From positions 2,103,501 to 2,167,500 of the forward strand of contig NZ_CP144906.1 in NCBI RefSeq assembly GCF_036699995.1: a stretch of 64,000 nucleotides of DNA. The letters run 5' to 3'. A program made the translations under genes and the position numbers. Shown here piece after piece: positions 24,681-33,511 of this stretch. A model generated the notes under the pieces. The model worked only from the letters and a program-made list of their open reading frames with translations, ran no database searches and was not told the DNA's origin. This DNA is from Clostridium beijerinckii. Its GTDB lineage: Bacteria > Bacillota > Clostridia > Clostridiales > Clostridiaceae. How positions within the stretch are numbered: position 1 is the stretch's first letter; every line of letters starts with the position of its first letter.

Positions 24681-25526
24681 ATGAATGTATTACAGTATAT
24701 TAAGCAAAATTATGACAGTTTTACAGATAGAGAAAAGTTAATAGCAGATTATTTAATAGAAACTAAGGAACGGATTATATCAATGTCTGCAAGAGATATA
24801 GCTGAGGCTACAAAAACTTCAGCTCCAACGGTAGTAAGATTTGCTAAAAAAATAGGGTTTAATACTTTAAATGAATTGAAACTAAAATTATCTATTAATA
24901 TTAGCAAAGAAGAGGAAGCAGGAGCTATACAATTTCAATATTTAGACAACGATTTAGGAACAAAAAATATTATCTATGGAATTAAACAATCAGTAGATTC
25001 AATTATGGAACAAACGGTCAGCTTACTAGATGAAGAATGTTTAGATAAAGCAATTGAATTACTTATAAGCGCTAAAAATATTTATATCTTTAGTGTAGGG
25101 GTATCAGGACTTGTTGGCCAGGATTTCTATTATAAACTAAGCAGGATGAATAAGAGATGTATATGTAATACAGATACTCACCTTCAAATAACTTCATCTG
25201 TATTATTAGAAGAAGGAGATGTAGCACTAGCAATATCATATTCAGGAGAGACTAAGGAAGTCATTAAGTGTGTAAAAAATGCAAGACATAGAAAAGTTCC
25301 AGTTATATCAATAACAAAGGCTAGTGTAAATAATACCATAGCTGATATTTCTGATATAGTAATTCGTATACCAGCTGTAGAAAAATCAATAAGAGAAGGA
25401 GCAATTAGCTCGAGAATTTCTCAATTAGCAATAATAGATATGTTATATATTGGGATGATTAGAAATAACATAAAAGAAGTAGAGGAGAAATTAATTTCTA
25501 CAAGGAAAGCTGTTAAAGAACTATAA
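24681..25526 (+). CDS. murR: MurR/RpiR-family transcription regulator
   Basis: 281 aa. An N-terminal HTH_6 domain (about 1-77, SARDIAEATKTSAPTVVRFAKKIGF) is followed by a SIS sugar-phosphate-binding domain (about 105-260, with ISYSGETKEVI). This is the regulator layout of MurNAc operons, where MurNAc-6-phosphate is the inducer. It lies 38 bases after mupG. It probably controls this cluster through the TTGAAA/TTTCAA site at 21048. The symbol rests on context. Confidence 0.85.
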   Translation: MNVLQYIKQNYDSFTDREKLIADYLIETKERIISMSARDIAEATKTSAPTVVRFAKKIGFNTLNELKLKLSINISKEEEAGAIQFQYLDNDLGTKNIIYGIKQSVDSIMEQTVSLLDEECLDKAIELLISAKNIYIFSVGVSGLVGQDFYYKLSRMNKRCICNTDTHLQITSSVLLEEGDVALAISYSGETKEVIKCVKNARHRKVPVISITKASVNNTIADISDIVIRIPAVEKSIREGAISSRISQLAIIDMLYIGMIRNNIKEVEEKLISTRKAVKEL

Positions 25527-26019
25527 AAGTAAAACTACATAAGAATTAAAACATATTTACGTTTAAAAGTAAAAAATGTTTAAAATTAATAATTTAAAAA
25601 GGTATGAAGAAAACAATTTATGAAGGAAAAAGTATACAAATTTAACAAGAAAACAATTTAAAAATATAACAATTTATGGAAAGAACGGGAATGCAGAGGA
25701 TTTGTATCGAAGAAGCAACTACGAAAGCAGCAATTTTTAATGACAGAATAAAAGGCTATGAAATGCAATAGGTCGGAAGATGTGTGGTAAATAGCTTATG
25801 AAAATATTAATAAAGAGGGACATAGGGAGGAGAAGAAAAATTATAAATATCATAAGATTAAAATAAAAGCTATGGTTATAAGAGTGTTTGATATCTTATA
25901 ATCATAGCTTTTGAACTAATGAATTCTTAAAAATATTTAGAGAGAGTTAAAATGCTTTAAAAAGTATTTAACTCTTATTATTTTTCAAAAATTTTAATAT
26001 CTAATAATGAAAATAGTAG
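25527..26019. other. Intergenic region with two terminators, no gene
   Basis: 493 bases. Two strong hairpins lie at the right: AAAGCTATG(G)TTATAAGA / TCTTATAATCATAGCTTT (25866-25912) and AGAGTTAAA / TTTAACTCT (25943-25985), each T-rich downstream. The second probably serves both murR and aguB. At left AAGAAAACAATTTA occurs twice (about 25606 and 25648). No supported reading frame was found; the middle may be decayed DNA. Confidence 0.6.
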
Positions 26020-26898
26020 CTATTTAATTATTAGATCTCCATCATATGATGTAATTATTTTATATAAATCAGGGCGACGATCTCTGAATATTCCCCATTC
26101 AATACGTTGTGTCTCCAATTGATCTAAATCAAATTCAGCAACTAATACTGTTTCTTCTGTACGATTAGCTTCAACAAGTTTATTTCCTTGAGGACCTGCT
26201 ATAAAAGAAGAACCATAAAATGTTATTTTAGAATCTTCATCTTCTTCAACCCCAACACGGTTTGATGCAATTACAGGAACTAAATTTGCAGCAGCATGAC
26301 CTAACATGCAAGCTTGCCAATGGTCTTTTGAATCAATAGAACCGTCTTGTGGCTCAGAGCCAATAGCAGTAGGATAGAATATCATTTCAGCTCCCATTAA
26401 AGTCATGCATCTAGCAGCTTCAGGATACCATTGATCCCAGCAGATACCTACACCGATTTTTCCGTAGCGTGTATTCCATACTTTAAATCCGGTATCTCCA
26501 GGATTAAAGTAGAATTTTTCTTCATATCCAGGACCATCAGGAATGTGACTCTTTCTGTAAGTTCCAAGTACTTCACCATTAGCATCTATTATTGCTATAG
26601 CATTATATCTAGCATAATTCTTCTTTTCATAGAAGCTGATTGGTAACACTACCTTAAGCTCTTTAGCAATTTCTTTAAAATGATTTATTGCTTTATTTTG
26701 TGCTACTTCGGTAGCATATACGTAGTAATCAGATTTCTCTTTTTGACAAAAATATGGAGTTTCAAATAATTCTTGAAGTAGAATAATTTGAGCACCTTTT
26801 CCGGCTGCTTCTCTTACGAATTTTTCTGCTTTAGAAATATTTTCGTCAATATTGCATGAACAGCTCATTTGTGTAGCTGCAACTTTAACTTTTCTCAT
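26020..26898 (-). CDS. aguB: N-carbamoylputrescine amidase
   Basis: 292 aa nitrilase-superfamily amidase that releases putrescine, CO2 and NH3 from N-carbamoylputrescine. The catalytic triad is visible: Glu in LQELFETPYF, Lys in YRKSHIPDGPGYEEK and Cys in GVGICWDQWYPE. GAGGTGAT precedes the ATG. It is the second gene of an aguA-aguB operon with a 22-base gap, so the cell turns agmatine into putrescine. Confidence 0.93.
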   Translation of the reverse strand: MRKVKVAATQMSCSCNIDENISKAEKFVREAAGKGAQIILLQELFETPYFCQKEKSDYYVYATEVAQNKAINHFKEIAKELKVVLPISFYEKKNYARYNAIAIIDANGEVLGTYRKSHIPDGPGYEEKFYFNPGDTGFKVWNTRYGKIGVGICWDQWYPEAARCMTLMGAEMIFYPTAIGSEPQDGSIDSKDHWQACMLGHAAANLVPVIASNRVGVEEDEDSKITFYGSSFIAGPQGNKLVEANRTEETVLVAEFDLDQLETQRIEWGIFRDRRPDLYKIITSYDGDLIIK

Positions 26899-26920
26899 GT
26901 TATCACCTCATCTTATTTTT

Positions 26921-27964
26921 CTATAGTACTTTTAGGTTTCTTGGAAATGGCATTTGTTGTGTTGTGCAATGTACATTACCGCCTTCTTTAATAACAGCCA
27001 TTCCATCTACAGTTCTTATTCTTCTTTTTGGGAAAGTTAAACTTAATACTTTCTCAGCCATTTTGTCTGCTTCTGATGCATTTCCACCAAAAGTAGGTAA
27101 GATAATACCATCATTAACAAAATAAAAGTTTAGATAACTTAGAGTTAGCCTTTCACCTTTGTATTCAGCTCTAGGTGGTTGATTAATTGGGATAATTTCA
27201 AACTTTCTGCCTTTTGCGTCTGTTGAATTCTTTAAGATTTCAATATTTTCCAAAGTAATTTTGTAATTTGCATCATTTGGATCATCACAAGTTTGAATAA
27301 TTATTTTAGTAGGTTCAGCAAAGCAGGCTATATTATCGACATGCCCGTCAGTTTCATCACCATCTAGTCCGTTCTTTAGCCAAATAATTTTTTCTATGTT
27401 CAAGTATTGTTTTAAATATGTTTCAATTTGCTCTCTAGTAAGGTTAGGATTTCTGTTAGGATTTAGCAAACATTCCTCAGTAGTAATCAATGTTCCCTCA
27501 CCATCAGTATGAAGAGAACCTCCTTCCATAATTAAAGGAGCATCAAATTTTTTAATATTGTAATGTTCTAAAATTTGCGGAGCTACTTTATCATCTAAAT
27601 CCCATGGTGCATATTTTTCACCCCAGGCATTAAACTTCCAATTTACACCTGCTCTATTTCCTTCATCGTCAATTAGGAATGTAGGGCCATTATCTCTAAG
27701 CCATGCATCACTATGTTCAATAGGGAGTAGTTCTATATTAGACTCACTAAAAAGTTTTTTTACATTATCCAATTCATATGGATTAACAATTACTGAAACT
27801 GGTTCAAATTCAGCAATTGCTTGAATATATTCTGCATATCCAGCACAAACATCTTTATAGTTATCTGGATGACACATTGAATCTTTTACTGGCCAAGATA
27901 TGAATGTACGCTCATGAGCAGTCCATTCAGCAGGCATTTTATAATTAAAATCTTTTGGATACAT
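26921..27964 (-). CDS. aguA: Agmatine deiminase
   Basis: 347 aa guanidino-modifying enzyme that converts agmatine to N-carbamoylputrescine and ammonia. Family motifs are PAEWTAHERTFISWP, the substrate and catalytic segments WLRDNGPTF, MEGGSLHTDGEGT, ETDGHVDNIACF and the C-terminal GGNVHCTTQQMPFPR with the catalytic Cys. An ATG 18 bases upstream is in frame, but AGAGG before ATG 27964 (MYPKDFNYKMP) decides the start. It heads the aguAB operon. Confidence 0.94.
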   Translation of the reverse strand: MYPKDFNYKMPAEWTAHERTFISWPVKDSMCHPDNYKDVCAGYAEYIQAIAEFEPVSVIVNPYELDNVKKLFSESNIELLPIEHSDAWLRDNGPTFLIDDEGNRAGVNWKFNAWGEKYAPWDLDDKVAPQILEHYNIKKFDAPLIMEGGSLHTDGEGTLITTEECLLNPNRNPNLTREQIETYLKQYLNIEKIIWLKNGLDGDETDGHVDNIACFAEPTKIIIQTCDDPNDANYKITLENIEILKNSTDAKGRKFEIIPINQPPRAEYKGERLTLSYLNFYFVNDGIILPTFGGNASEADKMAEKVLSLTFPKRRIRTVDGMAVIKEGGNVHCTTQQMPFPRNLKVL

Positions 27965-28296
27965 ACAATACCTCTTTTTCATGCTTATATTTTATATTTT
28001 TAATACTATATATAGTATCTATCATATAATAAACTCCACATTGCATCAATGTCAAGGCCTGAATTATAGGAAGAATATAGATGAATTTTTAACGGTTACA
28101 TTTTTAAGAATAAGGTATATTTTTTACCTTGTTTATGTTTTTATGAAAATTGTAGAAATATACATCTATAAACGTTATCATAAGCCTAATACAAAATATT
28201 ACACTATTTTTATAAATTAAACGTATAATTCATTGTGCTAAAATTATAGTGGTTATTATAACCATGTTTCATAGAATAAAGTATGGAGTGATTATT
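27965..28296. promoter_or_regulatory. aguA / MFS divergent promoter region with palindrome
   Basis: The gap carries the perfect 16-bp palindrome ATACTATATATAGTAT (28003-28018), about 40 bases before the aguA start, and GGTTATTATAACC near the MFS gene. Either could be an operator. An open frame across 27981-28220 has no ribosome site and an odd composition, and was not accepted. Confidence 0.35.
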
Positions 28297-29502
28297 ATGA
28301 GCTATATTCAAAAAGGTACACGTGAATTTCGCCATGCTAGTATTGCTTTATTTGCTGGCGGTTTTAATACATTTGCGATTTTATATTGTACACAACCATT
28401 AATGCCTTATTTGTCTAAGGAATTTGGTATATCACCTACAATGGCAAGTTTGTCGCTGTCAGTTACAACATGTACATTGGCTGTTAGTATGTTGATTTTT
28501 GGTTCATTGTCAGAGGTTCTTGGGAGAAAGCCAATTATGTGTTTTTCTCTTTTTGCTTCATCAATACTAGCAGTATTGACGGCTATTGTTCCTAATTTTA
28601 ACAGTATGCTAGTAATACGATGTTTGCAAGGATTTGTCTTAGCGGGATTGCCTGCAATAGCTATGGCTTATATTAGTGAGGAAATTGACAAATCAAGTTT
28701 AGGATTAGTAATGGGATTATATATAAGTGGTAATTCTATAGGTGGAATGAGTGGACGTATTATTATAGGAGTAATTAATGATTTTTTTAACTGGAGATTA
28801 GCCTTAGCGGTTATAGGTATTTTAGGCCTTATTTCAAGTTTTTTGTTTTGGAGAAAGCTGCCTTTATCAAAGCATTTCGAGGCTAGGTCCTTTGAAATTA
28901 AAAATTTAATTAAATCGAGTTTTAATCATTTAAAGAATCCTAATCTTCTTTGCTTATATTGTATTGGATTTTTAATTATGGGAAGTTTTGTTTCGTTATA
29001 TAATTTTATAGGTTTTCAATTAATTGAACGACCATACAATTTGAGCCAAACTTTAGTGAGCTTTATTTTTGTAATATATATAGTAGGAACATTTAGTTCA
29101 ACATTTATGGGACGTCTAGCAGATAAACATGGACAATATATAATGTTATGCATTTCAATTTTTATAATGTTATTTGGGATAAGCATTACATTAAATGTAA
29201 GTCTTTTGCTAAAGATTATTGGAATAGCTCTTTTAACATTTGGTTTCTTTGCAGGACACTCAATAATTAGTAGTTGGATTGGCAAAATAGCAACTCATGA
29301 TAAGGCTCAGGCGTCATCCCTTTATTTATTGTTTTATTATGTTGGCTCAAGCGTTGGTGGAACTGCTGGAGGAACGTTTTGGTCTTTATATGGATGGGAA
29401 GGCGTTGTTATTATGATATCATGTTTTTTAGCAGTTGCATTTTTTATTCTAATTGGCTTATCATCAGTTTTAAAACTTATTAAGGTAGAAAATCATGGAT
29501 AG
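28297..29502 (+). CDS. MFS transporter, drug/arabinose-efflux type
   Basis: 401 aa major facilitator with about 12 helices. The motif between helices 2 and 3 reads GSLSEVLGRKPIM, and its repeat in the second half reads GRLADKHGQY. The N-terminal half resembles YnfM-like exporters. GGAG nine bases before ATG 28297 (MSYIQKGTREFRHA) was preferred to the earlier in-frame ATGs. It is divergent from aguAB, so polyamine or agmatine transport is possible but unproven. Confidence 0.8.
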   Translation: MSYIQKGTREFRHASIALFAGGFNTFAILYCTQPLMPYLSKEFGISPTMASLSLSVTTCTLAVSMLIFGSLSEVLGRKPIMCFSLFASSILAVLTAIVPNFNSMLVIRCLQGFVLAGLPAIAMAYISEEIDKSSLGLVMGLYISGNSIGGMSGRIIIGVINDFFNWRLALAVIGILGLISSFLFWRKLPLSKHFEARSFEIKNLIKSSFNHLKNPNLLCLYCIGFLIMGSFVSLYNFIGFQLIERPYNLSQTLVSFIFVIYIVGTFSSTFMGRLADKHGQYIMLCISIFIMLFGISITLNVSLLLKIIGIALLTFGFFAGHSIISSWIGKIATHDKAQASSLYLLFYYVGSSVGGTAGGTFWSLYGWEGVVIMISCFLAVAFFILIGLSSVLKLIKVENHG

Positions 29503-29520
29503 AATTTGGTTTGTTTCTAG

Positions 29521-29565
29521 AAAAAACCAAAAAGCCAATGCTTAATATTGTTAAGCATTGGCTTT
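29521..29565 (-). terminator. Terminator of the SRP-6S RNA unit
   Basis: Stem AAAGCCAATGCTTAA / TTAAGCATTGGCTTT (29531-29565) followed on the minus strand by a TTTTTGGTTTTTT tail. It shares its stem with the terminator of copy A. Confidence 0.88.
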
Positions 29566-29579
29566 AAATCTCTAAAATA

Positions 29580-29774
29580 AGATCCAAAATATCGGTACTC
29601 CAATTTTGACGCCTATCTCTCGACAGGTGGGTGTTTTCAAAGATGCCTCAATCGCTTTTAAAACCGTAAAAGGATTCACTCAAAAGTACATTTCATCATC
29701 TAAATATTAAACTCCCGAATTTAATTTGTAGGTTCAAAATAAGAGCTTAACGAATATCTCAGAATTAATAATCA
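29580..29774 (-). ncRNA. ssrS: 6S RNA, copy B
   Basis: The minus strand begins TTCTGAGATATTCGTTAAGC, very close to the 6S 5' stem, and ends GTACCGATATTTTGGATC, which pairs back with it. The interior shares TTTTGAACCTAC, TCGGGAGTTT, CCTTTTACGG, GGCGATTGA-like blocks and the ACCCACCT...GATAGGCGT hairpin with copy A. It starts about six bases after the SRP RNA 3' end and has no promoter of its own, so it is probably cut from a joint precursor. Confidence 0.75.
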
Positions 29775-29779
29775 AGGAA

Positions 29780-30046
29780 ACGTGCACTCATTGTTGACAA
29801 TTAACATACTTGCGCTACTAATATAGTTAGCTCAAACTAGGTTTATCCACGGCACTCAGAAGTTATCATTTACCGCTGCTTCCTTCCAGATCTGACGGAA
29901 TTCATGAGTTTCTGCTGCATGGGACCCGATTCTCAACACCACTTGTATTAGGCTGACCAAATAGATTAAAGCCTATAATGAGAATTCAATCCTGCTATAG
30001 CGGATTGCAGGTTACAGGGCACCGCTAGCTCCCCATCTAGCACGAA
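29780..30046 (-). ncRNA. ffs: Signal recognition particle RNA (large bacterial type, scRNA)
   Basis: About 267 bases on the minus strand. The Alu domain begins GTGCTAGATGGGGAGCTAGC followed by GGTGCCCTGTAACC. The conserved S-domain tip reads GTCAGATCTGGAAGGAAGCA followed by GCGGTAAATG, the Ffh-binding site. The ends pair, CGTGC at the 5' side with GCACG at the 3' side. The length agrees with the roughly 270-nt Gram-positive scRNA. The RNA joins Ffh to target membrane proteins. In most Firmicutes it lies near dnaX; here it heads a unit with 6S RNA. Confidence 0.93.
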
Positions 30047-30085
30047 AATTACTTATAATGACAAGCATTTTCTTGCCGTGAAATA

Positions 30086-30114
30086 ATAATAACATCTTTG
30101 AAGCTTATATTCAA
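30086..30114 (-). promoter_or_regulatory. Promoter of the SRP-6S RNA unit
   Basis: Minus strand TTGAAT, 17-base spacer ending ATGT, TATTAT, then TTTCACGGC. The predicted start near 30078 leaves a 32-base leader that would be removed from the SRP RNA. Confidence 0.75.
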
Positions 30115-30275
30115 GAGACATTTCCGTGGGAATTTAAGTTCATATTTGATAAGTTTGCAGTATTTGAAAAAATATTCTTATAAAAAGTTGTATGATCAGT
30201 TAGGAATAAATTATCTTAACTTGTTGAACAATAATAACGAATATGTTCATATAACTTGAGTAAGGAGTACTATTT

Positions 30276-31913
30276 ATGAGTATTAAAAATGTTCAGCGTC
30301 AAGAAATAGAAAAAGTTTATGGTAAAATAAGTCCATTTGAATTCAAAAATGAATTAATAAATTTAGCTGAAGGTCAAAGAAAAAAGAGCGCACGTACGCT
30401 ATTAAACGCAGGAAGAGGCAATCCTAACTGGACTGCTGCAACACCTAGAGAAGCTTTTTTTACTTTTGGAATTTTTGCAGTAGAAGAAACAAGAAGAGTT
30501 TGGAATGATGGCGATTTAGCTGGCATGCCTAAAAAAGAGGGGATAGCTGAAAGATTTTATAACTTTCTAGACAAAAATAAAGAGATGCCAGGAATAGAGC
30601 TTTTAAGAAGAATAATCGATTATGGTATTAAAAATCAAGTTTTTGATGCAGACTCATGGATATTTGAGCTTACAGATTCTATTATAGGAGATAATTATCC
30701 GGTGCCAGATCGGATGCTAATACATATTGAAAAAATTGTTCATGAGTATCTTGTCTCAGAGCTTTGTTACAATAAACCGCCTGTAGGTAGATTTAACATT
30801 TTTGCAGTTGAAGGGGCTACTGCAGCAATGTGTTATATATTCGATAGCTTAATCGCAAATGAATTGCTGGCTCCTGGAGACAAAATAGGACTAATGGTTC
30901 CAGTTTTTACACCTTATTTGGAAATACCACATTTGCCGCGTTATAACTTTGAAATTATACATATTGAAGCGATAGAACTTACAGAGGATGGAACTCATAC
31001 GTGGCAATACCCAGAATCAGAACTTAATAAGCTTAAAGATTGTAGTATTAAGGCTCTATTTGTTGTTAATCCAAGTAATCCTCCTTCTGTAGCAATTAAA
31101 CCAGAGAGCGTTAAGCAGTTAATAAATATAGTAGAAAATTATAACCCTAATTTAATGATTATTTCAGATGATGTCTACAGTACTTTTGTAAATAATTATA
31201 GATCTCTAATGGCAGACTTGCCATATAATACGATAGGTGTTTATTCTTTTTCAAAATATTTTGGAGTAACTGGATGGAGACTTGGAACAATATCACTTTA
31301 TTCAGAGAATGTCTTTGATAAATTATTAAAGAATTTACCAGAAGATAAAAAGGTTGAGTTAAGGCAGCGGTATGGAGATCTTTCAACGACTCCAGATGAT
31401 ATAAAATTTATAGATAGAATTGTAGCAGACAGCCGACAAGTAGCTCTTAATCACACGGCAGGATTATCAACTCCACAGCAAGTTCAAATGGCCTTCTTTT
31501 GTGCGTTTGCTCTATTAGACGAAGAAAACATATATAAAGAACAAACCAAAGATATTTGCAAACGAAGACAAAAACTTTTGTTTAATGGCCTCGGATTAGA
31601 TTTAAGAGAAGATCCGTATGATGCTGCATATTATACAGAATTTGATTTATTAGAATGGGCTACTTGCTATTATGGAAGTGAATTTGGTGAATATCTTCAA
31701 ATTAATTATAAGCCGGTAGATATTTTATACAAATTAGCTGAGGAATCAGCTATAGTTCTATTAAGTGGTGGAGGGTTTAAAGGACCAGAGTGGTCAATTA
31801 GAATATCTCTGGCTAATCTTAATGATGATGCATATTCAAGGATTGGAGAGGCACTTCATAAAATTTTAGATGAATATGTTAATTCATGGAGAAATCAAGG
31901 AAATAAGTCATAA
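30276..31913 (+). CDS. asdA: Aspartate 4-decarboxylase (bifunctional aspartate aminotransferase)
   Basis: 545 aa fold-type I PLP enzyme that decarboxylates L-aspartate to L-alanine and CO2. The PLP lysine is K327 in YSFSKYFGVTGWRLG. The long N-terminal extension with GRGNPNWTAATPREAF and the total length separate it from ordinary 390-430 aa aminotransferases. GTAAGGAG precedes the ATG. A shared terminator follows. Many such enzymes act with an aspartate/alanine exchanger to build proton-motive force, but no exchanger gene is next to it. Confidence 0.93.
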   Translation: MSIKNVQRQEIEKVYGKISPFEFKNELINLAEGQRKKSARTLLNAGRGNPNWTAATPREAFFTFGIFAVEETRRVWNDGDLAGMPKKEGIAERFYNFLDKNKEMPGIELLRRIIDYGIKNQVFDADSWIFELTDSIIGDNYPVPDRMLIHIEKIVHEYLVSELCYNKPPVGRFNIFAVEGATAAMCYIFDSLIANELLAPGDKIGLMVPVFTPYLEIPHLPRYNFEIIHIEAIELTEDGTHTWQYPESELNKLKDCSIKALFVVNPSNPPSVAIKPESVKQLINIVENYNPNLMIISDDVYSTFVNNYRSLMADLPYNTIGVYSFSKYFGVTGWRLGTISLYSENVFDKLLKNLPEDKKVELRQRYGDLSTTPDDIKFIDRIVADSRQVALNHTAGLSTPQQVQMAFFCAFALLDEENIYKEQTKDICKRRQKLLFNGLGLDLREDPYDAAYYTEFDLLEWATCYYGSEFGEYLQINYKPVDILYKLAEESAIVLLSGGGFKGPEWSIRISLANLNDDAYSRIGEALHKILDEYVNSWRNQGNKS

Positions 31914-31965
31914 GAAAGCTAAGAAGATAACTAGTATTAATTTAGTTATCTTTTTAGCTTTCTTA
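31912..31965. terminator. Bidirectional terminator between asdA and the minus-strand gene
   Basis: Long stem AAGAAAGCTAA(G)AAGATAACTA pairs with TTAGTTATCTT(T)TTAGCTTTCTT. Its left edge overlaps the asdA stop and its right edge overlaps the stop of the gene at 31963. Confidence 0.85.
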
Positions 31966-32481
31966 CTGTTTCTTTAATTCAAAAAGTGCTCCACCTAATA
32001 GAGCATAGACTTTTTCATCATCTGTAATAAAAAGAGTTGCAGAATGAGTTGTCTTTTCAGGCTCAGTTATTTTTATATATTTAATTTTATCACCTGAAAT
32101 ACCAAGATTTTTGAAAGTATCATTATAAGTGCTATAAAATTCTGTAGCTGTAATTGTTCCTTCATTAATAGTTGGATCAGATACAGCTCCGTAAATTGAG
32201 GAAATCTTATCTTTCTCTATAGTAAATTTTTGACCTATACATAGAGAAATAGTAGACTCACTTAGAGTAGTTTTTATATTGGAAGGTATATGCTTTTCAA
32301 TAGTCCAAGTACCATATAGACTTTTATAATATGAAGAGTCTTGGCTTTCATTATTTGATAAATCACTATTGCCTTTGGGCGGATTACTATTGGAATATCT
32401 GAAAAAAGAAAATGCAGATATGAGTACTATAAACAATATTATTACTAATATATATAAGCCTTTTGATCTAGGGTTTTTCAT
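31963..32481 (-). CDS. Membrane-anchored hypothetical protein, 172 aa
   Basis: One N-terminal helix (about residues 8-28, LYILVIILFIVLISAFSFF) is followed by a Ser/Asn-rich linker and an extracytoplasmic domain (about 50-172) containing SLYGTWTIEKHIPSN. GTW-type starts are common in small lipocalin-like beta-barrels of Clostridium surface proteins. There is no lipobox Cys. AAGGAGG precedes the ATG. Function unknown. Confidence 0.65.
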   Translation of the reverse strand: MKNPRSKGLYILVIILFIVLISAFSFFRYSNSNPPKGNSDLSNNESQDSSYYKSLYGTWTIEKHIPSNIKTTLSESTISLCIGQKFTIEKDKISSIYGAVSDPTINEGTITATEFYSTYNDTFKNLGISGDKIKYIKITEPEKTTHSATLFITDDEKVYALLGGALFELKKQ

Positions 32482-32571
32482 TTTTGTGATCCTCCTTGCG
32501 ATATTTTATTATATAGTTTTTTTCACATTAAAAAAATAATTCTAATTTATTGATAAAAATAACTTGAATTT

Positions 32572-32679
32572 TTAATTTATTTCATTAAAGAGGATACAAC
32601 CTGCTTGCTGTTTTGAACCTTCAGCGATATTTTCATAGCTTTCTGAATCAAAATATATATGATTTCCATAAGTTATCAC
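32572..32679 (-). pseudogene. Possible gene remnant, about 35 codons
   Basis: An open stretch starting GTG ATA ACT TAT GGA and ending at a TAA has protein-like composition (ITYGNHIYFDSESYENIAEG), but it has no ribosome site and stops lie directly upstream in frame. It may be the 3' end of a lost gene. The rest of 32482-32756 holds nothing supported. Confidence 0.25.
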
Positions 32680-32756
32680 ATAAATCTAGTTTCAAAGTTG
32701 TTTATAGTTATCTACATATAAGCAGTTAAAGATTAATTTACCAAGAAAATTGCAAA

Positions 32757-33302
32757 CTATAAATGCATCTTTCTTAAACAATCTTCCAGCCAATCTATGT
32801 ATGATTTCTCTCGCATAATGGCTCCATTCAATATTATATAGTCCCCGAAACCTGGAGAGGATACTGCTGAAATGTCTTTTATTTTTAAAAGTTCATCCAT
32901 TGAATTTTCAAGGTATTCCAATCTTTCAATGTGTTTGGTTAGTGTATTTTTAAACTGCTTTATTAAAGTATCGTGATCCATCTCATCACAAAAATAAGCT
33001 TTAAGTTTAAAAATATCTTTTGGGGTTGGCTCTAAAGGATCGTCTTTTGAAAGCCATTTCTGCAATGACTTTCGCCCTTTTTCAGTTATAGTATATAACT
33101 TTTTTTCTAACTTTTCTCCTTGTATAACAGTCTCATATGAAATTAATCCTTCATCGGTTAATTTTTTTAATTCGGGGTATATTTGACTATGCTTAGCATA
33201 CCAAAATTCAACTAAACCAGAATTAAATTCTTTTGTTATATCATATCCGGTTAAAGGATTTCTATTAATAAGTCCTAAAATAGCATATTTTAAAGTTCTC
33301 AT
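32757..33302 (-). CDS. PadR-family transcription repressor
   Basis: 181 aa. An N-terminal PadR winged helix (about 1-80, MRTLKYAILGLINRNPLTGY and YWFAKHSQIYPELKKL-type helix) is followed by a C-terminal dimer coiled coil of the Vir_act_alpha_C type. The frame is open 63 bases further upstream, but GAGGTG five bases before ATG 33302 decides the start. It is divergent from the oxidoreductase at 33512 and faces a 24-bp palindrome at 33404, so it likely represses that gene, as PadR does for phenolic-acid enzymes. Confidence 0.87.
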   Translation of the reverse strand: MRTLKYAILGLINRNPLTGYDITKEFNSGLVEFWYAKHSQIYPELKKLTDEGLISYETVIQGEKLEKKLYTITEKGRKSLQKWLSKDDPLEPTPKDIFKLKAYFCDEMDHDTLIKQFKNTLTKHIERLEYLENSMDELLKIKDISAVSSPGFGDYIILNGAIMREKSYIDWLEDCLRKMHL

Positions 33303-33403
33303 ACATGCACCTCTAATATTTCTGTAGCTTATTTGCTTGAGTTTATCCAATGACAATTTTAGCATAGTAAAATATAAAGTGAAATAGAAAAATATTAACT
33401 GTT

Positions 33404-33427
33404 AAACATGTCAATATTGACATGTTT
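33404..33427. promoter_or_regulatory. PadR-type operator, perfect palindrome
   Basis: 24-bp perfect inverted repeat with half-site AAACATGTCAAT. The ATGTCA/TGACAT core resembles known PadR operators (ATGT...ACAT). It overlaps the -35 of the oxidoreductase promoter, so a bound dimer would block transcription. Confidence 0.75.
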
Positions 33428-33446
33428 GTTTTTTCGGTATTATAAT
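33417..33446 (+). promoter_or_regulatory. Promoter of the old-yellow-enzyme gene
   Basis: TTGACA, 18-base spacer, TATAAT: consensus boxes. The -35 lies within the palindrome. Confidence 0.75.
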
Positions 33447-33511
33447 ATAGTTAAATAAGGAAATTAATGTAATCAGATAATTAAACGTTTAAATATTATA
33501 GGAGGAAATTT

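Noticed and set aside
27981..28220. 79-codon plus-strand frame upstream of the MFS gene
   Set aside because: No ribosome site, overlaps the aguA promoter region and has Tyr/Ile-rich random composition.
30200..30245. Rex-like site before asdA
   Set aside because: TTGTTGAACAA has one fair half only; the second half of TTGTTAA-N4-TTAACAA is missing.
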